This document shows positions 15,348 through 22,598 of a stretch of 64,000 nt of DNA, one piece after another. The position numbers and the translations under genes were made by a program. The DNA is from Neolewinella antarctica (GTDB lineage Bacteria; Bacteroidota; Bacteroidia; Chitinophagales; Saprospiraceae): positions 111,656 through 175,655 of the forward strand of contig NZ_JAATJH010000004.1 in NCBI RefSeq assembly GCF_011927835.1, in the 5' to 3' direction. A model generated the notes under the pieces. That model was given only the letters and a program-made list of their open reading frames with translations. It made no database searches and was not told the origin of the DNA. The stretch's first letter is position 1, and every line of letters begins with the position of its first letter.

Positions 15348-17273
15348 ATGGGAGAAGAAAGAGTAAACGTACCCACCGAAAAAAGCCGCGCAGAGTTTAC
15401 GCGCCATCTACTCCAGGACGTGCAAGCGTTGGAATACATGCTGAAAAATGAGTGGTTCGAAACGGATACAATCCGGATCGGTGCCGAGCAGGAAATGTGC
15501 CTGGTGGATTCGAAAACCTTAAAGCCGACGCCTAAGAACATCAACGTGCTCAATCGCCTCAAGGACCACTCCTGGGCGACGACGGAGATCGCCCGGTTCA
15601 ACCTCGAAAGTAACCTCAGCCCCCAGGAATTTACGGGTCACGCCCTGCGGCTCATGGAAACGGAGAACCGCTACCAACTCGACGCGATCAGTAAATCAGC
15701 GAAGCAGAGCAATGCCAAAGTGGTCCTGACGGGTATTCTACCCACGCTGCGTAAGTTCGACCTGAGCCTGGAGAACCTGACGCCCAAACCCCGCTACCGC
15801 GCCCTGATCGACGCGATTACCGCTCTCCAAAAATCCGACCGGGGCTTCGAACTACGGCTTTCCGGCATCGACGAGTTAAGAATTCGCCACGATAGTCCCC
15901 TGATGGAAGCTTGTAACACCAGCTACCAAGTTCACCTGCAAGTGACGCCGAAAACCTTCGCGCCACTGTACAACATTGCCCAGGCCATCACCGCCCCGAT
16001 CCTGGGCATGGCGGCCAACAGCCCGCTGGTCTTCGGCAAGCGCCTTTGGCACGAGAGCAGGATCGCGCTTTTCCAACAATCCCTCGACGTCCGCACCAGC
16101 CAGGATCATCTTCGCCAGGCGGAACCTCGGGTAAGCTTCGGTAACGACTGGCTGGATTGTAGCATCATGGAGATCTACAAAGAGGATATCGCACGTTACC
16201 GTGTTCTCCTTGGTGACCACATCGAGGAAAATAGCCTGGAAGCGGTTGGGAAAAAGGAAGTACCTAAACTCCGTGCCCTACAAATCCACAACGGCACCGT
16301 CTACCGCTGGAACCGCCCCTGCTACGGCATCAGCGATAATGGCATGCCTCACCTGCGGATCGAAGCACGGGTGATCCCCGCCGGCCCGACCGTACTGGAC
16401 CAAATGGCCAACGCTGCTTTCTGGCTGGGCTCCGTGGTCGGAATGGCCCACGAATTTAAAGATATTCGCGAGCACATGAGCTTCGCGGACGTGAAAGACA
16501 ACTTCGTCAAGGCCGCACAATTCGGTATGGACACCCAGTTCACCTGGTTCGACAACGAGAAAATCTCTTGTTGCGACCTGGTATTACACAAATTGCTGCC
16601 TATCGCTCGGAAAGGTCTCCAACTACAGGGGATCGTACAGGAGGACATCGACCGTTACCTCGGCGTTATCCAGGCCCGGGCCGAAGCCAAGCAAAATGGT
16701 GCGCGTTGGTTGCTCAAAGCGTACACCCAACTGGATACCCAAGTTAACCAGGATGAAGGCCTGACGGTGATCACCTCCACGATGATTAAGCACCAGATGT
16801 CGGAAAAGCCGGTACACACCTGGCCCATGCCCAAAGCGGAGGACCTGAAAGCGTACAAACCGGTCGGCTTGCGCATTGAAGAATTTATGGAAACGGACCT
16901 TTTCACCGTGCACGAAGACGATCTGATCGACTTGGTCTCCGACCTGATGGACTGGCGCAAGCTGCGCTACGTCCCAGTCGAAGACGGCGACGGCCACCTG
17001 ACCGGCTTGATCACCACGCGCAGACTACTGCGCTACTACACGCACAAAGACCGCCCGGACTCGCCGGAAGGAAAGTACCTGACCGTAAAGGACCTCATGA
17101 TCCCCAACCCGGCCACGATCTCCCCGCAGCACACGATGAAGGAGGCGATGTACGTCATGCGCGGAGAAAAACTAGGGTGCCTGCCCGTGCTGAAGGACAA
17201 AGAACTCGTGGGCATCATTACCGAAATGGACTTTCTACGCGTAAGTGGCCGGCTGATCGAGCGGCTGAAATAG
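15348..17273 (+). CDS. GCS2-type carboxylate-amine ligase fused to tandem CBS domains
   Basis: The 641-residue cytoplasmic protein has an N-terminal glutamate-cysteine-ligase-2-like domain (about 35-480). Its metal/ATP motif is IGAEQEMCLVD, followed by FNLESNLSPQEFTG and the later NGTVYRWNRPCYGISDNGMPHLRIEARVIP. Two CBS repeats follow at about 510-575 (MDWRKLRYVPVED...GLITTRRLL) and 585-641 (LGCLPVLKDKELVGIITEMDFL). CBS pairs usually bind adenosine nucleotides and would make the ligase energy-sensitive. The real amino-acid substrates are unknown; glutathione synthesis is possible but the fusion argues for a distinct enzyme. The gene precedes a DUF421 membrane gene by 107 bp. Confidence 0.75.
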   Translation: MGEERVNVPTEKSRAEFTRHLLQDVQALEYMLKNEWFETDTIRIGAEQEMCLVDSKTLKPTPKNINVLNRLKDHSWATTEIARFNLESNLSPQEFTGHALRLMETENRYQLDAISKSAKQSNAKVVLTGILPTLRKFDLSLENLTPKPRYRALIDAITALQKSDRGFELRLSGIDELRIRHDSPLMEACNTSYQVHLQVTPKTFAPLYNIAQAITAPILGMAANSPLVFGKRLWHESRIALFQQSLDVRTSQDHLRQAEPRVSFGNDWLDCSIMEIYKEDIARYRVLLGDHIEENSLEAVGKKEVPKLRALQIHNGTVYRWNRPCYGISDNGMPHLRIEARVIPAGPTVLDQMANAAFWLGSVVGMAHEFKDIREHMSFADVKDNFVKAAQFGMDTQFTWFDNEKISCCDLVLHKLLPIARKGLQLQGIVQEDIDRYLGVIQARAEAKQNGARWLLKAYTQLDTQVNQDEGLTVITSTMIKHQMSEKPVHTWPMPKAEDLKAYKPVGLRIEEFMETDLFTVHEDDLIDLVSDLMDWRKLRYVPVEDGDGHLTGLITTRRLLRYYTHKDRPDSPEGKYLTVKDLMIPNPATISPQHTMKEAMYVMRGEKLGCLPVLKDKELVGIITEMDFLRVSGRLIERLK

Positions 17274-17380
17274 GGAACAAAGCAGGATTTCGTTGCGCTT
17301 AAGGAAGCAGCCGACCCGGCGCCATTACTGACTTTGTGCGGGGTGGTGACGCACTGGCCTAACCTGATAAACCCCAACCC

Positions 17381-17902
17381 ATGGAAACTTGGCTAACCGC
17401 CCCCTGGCCCGAAATCTGGAAGACGGCCGCTTCTACCGTACTGATCATGTGCGCCCTATTGGTGATCGTGCGCGTGTACGGACTACGTTCTTTTGCTAAG
17501 ATGTCGAGCGTTGACTTTGCCTCCACGGTCGCAACTGGATCCATCCTGGCGACCGTAGTGATGAATACGGGACAATCCCTGCTGAAGGGAGCCATCGCGG
17601 TAATTGTAGTGATTGGCTTTCAACAATTTTTTTCCTGGCTCAAACGTAAATCCGACACGATTGAGGAATTAACGGAGAATAGCCCGAAGTACCTGATGAT
17701 CGGTACGGAGATTATTGAAGAGAACATGGCCTCCAGTGGGGTAACCCACAGCGACCTCATGGCCAAATTGCGGGAGGCCAACGTGCTCAGTTTAACTAAC
17801 GTAAAGGCGGTTATCTTCGAAACCACCGGCGACATCAGCGTGCTGCACGGTGAGGGGAGCAGTACCGTTGATGAAGAAATCTTGAGTGGCGTGGAGCGGT
17901 AA
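17381..17902 (+). CDS. DUF421/YetF-family membrane protein
   Basis: At 173 residues it has three hydrophobic N-terminal segments (about 14-34, 40-62, 66-85) followed by a soluble YetF-type domain containing KYLMIGTEIIEENMASSGVTHSDLMAKLREANV and a final strand AVIFETTGDISVLHG. Family members have an N-terminal membrane trio and a cytosolic C-terminal domain; the biochemical role is unknown. It starts shortly after the GCS2-CBS gene in the same direction and may be co-transcribed. Confidence 0.8.
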   Translation: METWLTAPWPEIWKTAASTVLIMCALLVIVRVYGLRSFAKMSSVDFASTVATGSILATVVMNTGQSLLKGAIAVIVVIGFQQFFSWLKRKSDTIEELTENSPKYLMIGTEIIEENMASSGVTHSDLMAKLREANVLSLTNVKAVIFETTGDISVLHGEGSSTVDEEILSGVER

Positions 17903-17971
17903 AAGCGGTGCCCGAGCGACAACGTGGCCGGGGCTCGGGTTCGTAGCGGTGATAAAATATCCTGCCCCGGA

Positions 17972-19393
17972 CTAATACTCAAACGATAACTTCTCCGCCG
18001 GGAAGCCAAATAGGTTTTCGTCTTTGATCAAGCGCGCCACTTTTTCCGGGACCTGCTTCTCCCAGCCTTCGTCACCGGACTCGATGGCGTGCAGCACGTC
18101 GCGGGAGTAAATACTGAGGTTGGCGGTGTGCGCGTCGGTGATGTCGACGATCTGGCCGCTGTCGAGCAGGTGCTTGTAGAGAAACTTTACGCCTTCGGGG
18201 ATGGGTACGTTCTGGGCCGTCATCAAATCGGCGGAGCCTTCCTGCTGAGCGGGGTAAACGTAAATTTTGACGTTGCGGGTAAAGATCTCGCCGAAGGAAG
18301 CCAGCAGGCGGCCGTCCTGATTGTGGTTGAATTTTTCGCTGATGAGTTGCAGTAGTTCGTTGACGCCGAGCACGATGCCGACGGGCGACACCTTGTAGTT
18401 GTTGAGGTAATCGATCAGGTCGCCGTAGCGGTGGTAGTTAGAGATGATCACCGTGTGGCCCATCGCGTTGAGTAACCGGGCGCGGTGCAGGTAGTCGCGG
18501 ACGTTAAGCTCGGTGCTTTCCTGCAGGTTATCCAGCGTCAGTTCCGTCAGCAAGAAGCTTTTGGCGGGGTCGATGTGCTCCCCTTCGCGGAACTGTTTGT
18601 AGCCGGCGCGGATCATGTCTTCGTTCACGAGCGTGATCGGGCGGAAACTGCCGCGCACGACCATTACCGCCTTCCGGTACAGAAATTCGCTAGCGTGAAT
18701 GCTGCGTCCGGCGGGGTTAAACATCGTGATGTCCGTCAGCCCGTGCTTGACGAGCCAGAGACTAAGTAGCCGGTTATCAACCGGAAACTCGGGGCCTTCC
18801 AGCACGATCATGTCGATCGCAACGCGGCCTTTCAGTCCGTCGAGTAAGCTCTGGACCAGCGTCTCCGGGTCCTCGTGGTAATTGAACGCACCGTAAATCA
18901 TGTTGACGCCCAGGATGCCGATCGCCTGTTGTTGCAGCTGGTTGTCGTTGTCCAGCATCCGCACGTGCAGCAACAAATCGTTGTGCGTGCCCGCCGCCGG
19001 GTCGAGTTGAAAACGGAGGCCCAGCCAGCCGTTGCCCCGGATGGTTCGGCTGTAATTGATGGCCGCCACGGTGTCGGCAAAAACGAAGAAGGTGGAATCC
19101 GGCCGGTCGTGGCGCAGGCGCTCCACCATCAGGTTGTATTCGTGGTCAACCATCTTGTGGATGCGGCTTTCGCAGACGTAACGGCCGGTGGGTTCGACGC
19201 CGTAGATCTGGTCGGAATATACCTTGTCGTAGGCGCTCATCGTCTTGGCGATCGTCCCGGCAGCGGCTCCGACCTGGAAGAAATAGCGGGCTACTTCCTG
19301 GCCGGCCCCGATCTCGGCGAAGGTGCCGTAGATGTGGGGATTTAGGTTTATTTCTAGGGCTTTTTGGTCGGTTTCTAGGAGTTGGCGGGCCAT
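17972..19393 (-). CDS. Conserved protein of unknown function (473 aa)
   Basis: I do not recognise a characterised family. The protein is soluble, with no signal peptide or membrane segment. Conserved-looking stretches include IYGTFAEIGAGQEVARYFFQ, MSAYDKVYSDQIYG, GRYVCESRIHKMVDHEY, FVFADTVAAINYSRT and GWLGLRFQLDPAAGTHNDL. The alternating alpha/beta pattern with glycine-rich turns (FAEIGAGQE, GVNMIYGAFNYH, IVLGVNELLQL) suggests a nucleotide- or metabolite-binding enzyme. Four GTCT heptamers begin 5 bp upstream of its ATG. It is transcribed away from its neighbours' starts and has no obvious operon partner. Confidence 0.75.
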   Translation of the reverse strand: MARQLLETDQKALEINLNPHIYGTFAEIGAGQEVARYFFQVGAAAGTIAKTMSAYDKVYSDQIYGVEPTGRYVCESRIHKMVDHEYNLMVERLRHDRPDSTFFVFADTVAAINYSRTIRGNGWLGLRFQLDPAAGTHNDLLLHVRMLDNDNQLQQQAIGILGVNMIYGAFNYHEDPETLVQSLLDGLKGRVAIDMIVLEGPEFPVDNRLLSLWLVKHGLTDITMFNPAGRSIHASEFLYRKAVMVVRGSFRPITLVNEDMIRAGYKQFREGEHIDPAKSFLLTELTLDNLQESTELNVRDYLHRARLLNAMGHTVIISNYHRYGDLIDYLNNYKVSPVGIVLGVNELLQLISEKFNHNQDGRLLASFGEIFTRNVKIYVYPAQQEGSADLMTAQNVPIPEGVKFLYKHLLDSGQIVDITDAHTANLSIYSRDVLHAIESGDEGWEKQVPEKVARLIKDENLFGFPAEKLSFEY

Positions 19394-19397
19394 GGGT

Positions 19398-19425
19398 GGT
19401 CTGTGGTCTATAGTCTGTGGTCTGC
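19398..19425. repeat. Heptamer-phased GTCT repeat, four units
   Basis: GGTCTGT, GGTCTAT, AGTCTGT, GGTCTGC in exact seven-base register, starting 5 bp upstream of a minus-strand start codon. A degenerate GC-rich repeat (ggcgtggccgcaggtgcaag, 19433-19452) follows directly. Confidence 0.8.
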
Positions 19426-19471
19426 TATTTTTGGCGTGGCCGCAGGTGCAAGGGAGGTGGGGAAGGAACGG

Positions 19472-19540
19472 TTAGACATCTGATGAACTTTTAACTTACT
19501 CCGCTGCGCTACGTAAGCCAAAAGATACATCCGATGACAA
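19472..19540. repeat. Hairpin element, CTGATGAAC family, copy 2
   Basis: The left end is TTAGACATCTGATGAACTTT, the right end AAAGATACATCCGATGACAA, and a central stem CTTAC/GTAAG surrounds tccgctgcgctac. Compared with copies 1, 4 and 5, the outer arm bases change on both sides together (CCTC/GAGG becomes CATC/GATG), preserving pairing. Confidence 0.85.
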
Positions 19541-19591
19541 CCACTCGGACAGTGAAGATAATTTAATTGCTATTGATTTACCCACTAGTTT

Positions 19592-19664
19592 GAATTGTCA
19601 TCGGATGTGTTTTTTGAAACCGATGCGAAGCGATGGTTGCAAAAACTCATCAGATGTCTAATTC
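19592..19664. repeat. Hairpin element, CTGATGAAC family, copy 3, inverted
   Basis: This is the opposite orientation of copy 2: GAATTGTCATCGGATGTGTT at the left, ...AACTCATCAGATGTCTAATTC at the right, with central stem AACC/GGTT. It overlaps the last 7 bp of the SDR gene, including its stop codon region (19658). Confidence 0.82.
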
Positions 19665-20656
19665 AAACGGGAGTAGGCTTCACCAACCCGTTTTATAGTA
19701 TCGTAAATATCCCGGTAAGGTTTGCCGAGGGCGCTTTCGTAGCTGGAGCCATTGTAACGGAAGTCCGACTGGGTAGAGCGGTGCGTCTCCCGGGTGATGA
19801 TGGGTTTCTGCCCGGTAACCATCGTGCGGACTTTGTCGACCGGCCAGAGGAAGGCGGATTGCCAGGCGGGCATCGAGCGGGTGGGCGGCGCGGCACCGAT
19901 GCTGGCGGCGGACCGTTCGAGGAAGTCTTTCCAGGTCAGGTTAGCGGCGTTGAGGAGAAGACGTTGACCGTCTTCCCGTTGATCGGCTAGGTAGAGAATG
20001 GCGTCCACTACGTCGTGTACGGCCACGAAGCCGGCGCGGCCGGTGGGGTAGAAGCCCCGTTCCTTGGCGGCGTGGCGCCAGAGGCTGGGCGTGTTGGACC
20101 CATTAAAATCTCCCGGGCCGATGATGGTACTGGGGTAGACGACGCTGACGGATAATCCCTCCGCCTGCCCCCGCCAAATTTCGCGCTCGGCGTCGAATTT
20201 ACTCTCGGCGTAGGCGGAGTTGGGCCGCTCGGCCGGCCACCGGTCCGCGAGGGTGACGACGGGTCCGTCGGGCGCACGATTCAGCACGGAAACGGAGCTG
20301 ACGTAGACGACGTGCCGCACCCCGGCTTCCAGGGCGGCGTTGACGACGTTGGCCGTCCCTTCGCCGTTGACGAGCAGTAATTCATCGCGGTCCTCGTACT
20401 GAAAACTTACCTTGGCAGCGGCATGGATGACGGTGGTGATGCCAGTAAAGGCTTCGACCAGGCTTTCCGGGTCGTTCACATCTCCGGGCACCCAATCTAT
20501 GCTCTTTTCCCCTTCACCGTGCACCTGCGACCGCGCCCTACTTAGTTGGGGCGATAGCGCTCGCCGGGACAGTGCCTGAAACGGGATATTGCGATTCTGT
20601 AATTCACGCGTAAGGTGTTGGCCGAGAAAGCCGGTGGCGCCGGTTAGAAGGAGCAT
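19658..20656 (-). CDS. NAD-dependent epimerase/dehydratase (extended SDR)
   Basis: The 332-residue protein is an extended short-chain dehydrogenase: nucleotide-binding GATGFLGQHL at 6-15, the acidic DVNDPESL, VIHAAAKVSFQYED, active-site Ser in VYVSSVSVL and the catalytic YAESK. The closest broad group is the dihydroflavonol-reductase/UDP-sugar-epimerase-like set; substrate unknown. Between the second strand and WVPGDV is an insertion (about residues 35-50, SPQLSRARSQVHGEG) encoded by a GC-rich dispersed repeat (20519-20571) read in frame. Most homologues are expected to lack this loop. Its 3' end touches a hairpin element. Confidence 0.85.
   Translation of the reverse strand: MLLLTGATGFLGQHLTRELQNRNIPFQALSRRALSPQLSRARSQVHGEGEKSIDWVPGDVNDPESLVEAFTGITTVIHAAAKVSFQYEDRDELLLVNGEGTANVVNAALEAGVRHVVYVSSVSVLNRAPDGPVVTLADRWPAERPNSAYAESKFDAEREIWRGQAEGLSVSVVYPSTIIGPGDFNGSNTPSLWRHAAKERGFYPTGRAGFVAVHDVVDAILYLADQREDGQRLLLNAANLTWKDFLERSAASIGAAPPTRSMPAWQSAFLWPVDKVRTMVTGQKPIITRETHRSTQSDFRYNGSSYESALGKPYRDIYDTIKRVGEAYSRLN
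20519..20571. repeat. GC-rich dispersed repeat inside the SDR gene
   Basis: GCACCTGCGACCGCGCCC followed by TACTTAGTTGGGGCGATAGC, combining the short-form core with the hairpin type of the long form. It keeps the SDR reading frame and encodes SPQLSRARSQVHGEG. Confidence 0.75.
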
Positions 20657-20724
20657 ACGTTGCGGGGGTTCAGATCAGTCTTCCGATGTGGCAAAGTTAC
20701 GGTAGTAAGCGTATGCAGGCCAGG

Positions 20725-21207
20725 CTAAAGCGCCCGGTACATGATCAAGGTATCGACGTAGCCCAGTTGCGCGTGCCGAAACCCGTTCGGCGTCCGCCCC
20801 ACGATTTCGAAGCCAAATTTTTCCCACAGCCTAACTGCCCCGGTATTGGTGCTCACCACGAAGTTGAATTGCATCCCCAGAAACCCCGCCGCCCTGGCGT
20901 AGTCCAAAGAGTGTGTGCAAAGCGCCCCGCCAACGCCCCGTCCGCGCGCCCGTGAACTAACCATGTAGCCACAATTCGCGACGTGGTCACCGAGCCCGGG
21001 CTGGTTAGCTTTCAGGATGTAGGTACCCAGGATTATCCCATCTTCCTCCGCGACGAACGTGGTGATGTAATCGGCGAACCACAGCGTAGCGAACGCTTCT
21101 CGCGACGTATCCGGCGCGAAGGCGTAAGTGTCGCCGCCGGCGATCACCTCGGAAAAGATGGCCCAGACAGCAGGATGGTCGGCGGCGGTCGCAATGCGAA
21201 TAGTCAT
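20725..21207 (-). CDS. GNAT-family N-acetyltransferase
   Basis: This 160-residue acetyl-CoA-dependent transferase has MTIRIATAADHPAVWAIFSEV at the start, the motif A pyrophosphate loop SSRARGRGVGGALCTHSLDYA (Arg-x-x-Gly-x-Gly-x) and motif B LWEKFGFEIVGRTP. The layout resembles the phosphinothricin/streptothricin type branch (RimI-like), acceptor unknown. It ends upstream of the SDR gene and is 13 bp from lpxK, whose transcript runs into it, so the two are probably one operon. Confidence 0.85.
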   Translation of the reverse strand: MTIRIATAADHPAVWAIFSEVIAGGDTYAFAPDTSREAFATLWFADYITTFVAEEDGIILGTYILKANQPGLGDHVANCGYMVSSRARGRGVGGALCTHSLDYARAAGFLGMQFNFVVSTNTGAVRLWEKFGFEIVGRTPNGFRHAQLGYVDTLIMYRAL

Positions 21208-21220
21208 GATTCTGTGCTGG

Positions 21221-22288
21221 TTAAGCTTTGAACTCTAAGAGATAATCCCGCACCAATCGATCAAAATCCGGCCCTTCCCCAAAGTGAAAGCGCACGGCTA
21301 GCGGCAGCACAAAAATCGGCAGCTTTTCTTCCGCGATGAACGCCTCGTGGAGTTCCAGCCGAGTAGCATCTTTTTCCGTCGTAACGATCGCCTTGTGGCC
21401 GTCTGGCATGGCGTGGAAGCGAGATTTTAGCGTAGCTAAATCGCGGCGGTCGAAGTAGTGGTGGTCCTCGAATTCCAAGCTTTGCACGTGCGGGCTCTGG
21501 TTCTTGAGGTGGTCGATTAAATAATCCGTGTTTGCAATGGCGGAGATGAGCAGCATCTTCACGCCCTCGTCCATTTTGAGGCGGTAGCGGTGGTCGAGCA
21601 GGTAATAGGGCGCGGCATAGTCGTAGTAGCTGAAGAAGACGCGCTGGTGGGGGAGGGGATTAATTTCCGCGACGAGGGCGTCGGCGGCGGCGCGGTCGAG
21701 AACTTTGGGGCATTTTGAGACAATAATGACGTCCGCCCGCTCGGCTCCGGACCGCCATTCGCGCAAACGACCGCTGGGCAGCAAATAATCGCGCGTGTAG
21801 GGCTTACTGAATTCGGTAAGTAAAATATTCAGCCCGGGCTTGACGGCGCGGTGCTGAAAGGCATCGTCGAGCAGCACCAACTGCGTCTCCGGCCGCCGTC
21901 CCATGAGCTCGGGGATGGCGAAGGCGCGCTCCTCGGCGACGGTCACCATCACTTCGGGAAATTTGCGGGCGTACTGTAAAGGCTCGTCGCCCACCTGCTC
22001 GGCGTTCATATTCGCGGTCACTTCCAGGAACCCCCGCGTCTTACGCCGGTAGCCCCGGCTGAGTGTAGCGAGGTTCAGGTAGGGATCCAGCCCCCGGATC
22101 AGGTATTCGATGTGCGGCGTCTTGCCCGCCCCGCCCACGCTGAGGTTGCCAACCGAGATGACGGGAACGGAGAAGGAGATTGATTTTTGGATGCGTTGCC
22201 GGTAGGTCCAGTTGCGAAAGCCTACGCCCAGTCCGTAGAGGAGGGAGAAGGGGGATAGGAGGGCTTTGGCGATGGTGGATTGGACCAT
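21221..22288 (-). CDS. lpxK: Tetraacyldisaccharide 4'-kinase LpxK
   Basis: LpxK phosphorylates the 4' position of the tetraacyldisaccharide precursor of lipid A, at the inner membrane. The 355-residue protein shows an N-terminal hydrophobic entry helix (LSPFSLLYGLGVGFRNW), the P-loop VGNLSVGGAGKTPH (about 43-56), LSRGYRRKTRGF, VGDEPLQYARKFPEV, and VLLDDAFQHRAV (the DDxFQ motif). Its presence shows a lipopolysaccharide-type outer membrane. The gene is preceded by a GTCT heptamer array. Confidence 0.95.
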   Translation of the reverse strand: MVQSTIAKALLSPFSLLYGLGVGFRNWTYRQRIQKSISFSVPVISVGNLSVGGAGKTPHIEYLIRGLDPYLNLATLSRGYRRKTRGFLEVTANMNAEQVGDEPLQYARKFPEVMVTVAEERAFAIPELMGRRPETQLVLLDDAFQHRAVKPGLNILLTEFSKPYTRDYLLPSGRLREWRSGAERADVIIVSKCPKVLDRAAADALVAEINPLPHQRVFFSYYDYAAPYYLLDHRYRLKMDEGVKMLLISAIANTDYLIDHLKNQSPHVQSLEFEDHHYFDRRDLATLKSRFHAMPDGHKAIVTTEKDATRLELHEAFIAEEKLPIFVLPLAVRFHFGEGPDFDRLVRDYLLEFKA

Positions 22289-22292
22289 TTTT

Positions 22293-22328
22293 GGTCTGGG
22301 GTCTTTTGGTCTAGGGTCTCTGGTCTGT
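22293..22328. repeat. Heptamer-phased GTCT repeat, five units
   Basis: GGTCTGG, GGTCTTT, (T), GGTCTAG, GGTCTCT, GGTCTGT directly upstream of the lpxK start codon, with a single extra base between the second and third unit. Confidence 0.78.
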
Positions 22329-22493
22329 GGTTAGCAAGATACGTGCCAGAGCAATGCTGATGGAATTATTGGACGTAATGAGAACCCAGGGCACGGATCG
22401 TCTATGACGAACCCACATCCCGGGCTAACTGGTCTATCTTTTCAGGTGATACGTAAACTAATGAATGCCTTGAAAGGGTAAACTAGCTAGCTA
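22329..22493. other. Intergenic sequence, nothing recognised
   Basis: Divergent spacer between lpxK and the FGE-like gene with no gene, no dispersed repeat and no clear promoter to the eye. Confidence 0.4.
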
Positions 22494-22541
22494 AGGGTAC
22501 GGAGTCGGCCGACGGGTCGCTCCGTGCCCTAGGTATTTTTT
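22494..22541 (+). terminator. Intrinsic terminator-like hairpin upstream of the FGE-like gene
   Basis: AGGGTACGGAG (22494-22504) pairs with CTCCGTGCCCT (22520-22530), an 11-bp stem with one G-T pair, followed by ggtattttttatta. It lies 58 bp before the FGE-like ATG. It may stop stray transcription from upstream or act as a leader attenuator; the short frame before it (MNALKG) shows no amino-acid run. Confidence 0.6.
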
Positions 22542-22598
22542 ATTACAATCTAATATGAACGTTCACCATCCGGCGGTTTATACCCCAACAAAAACACC

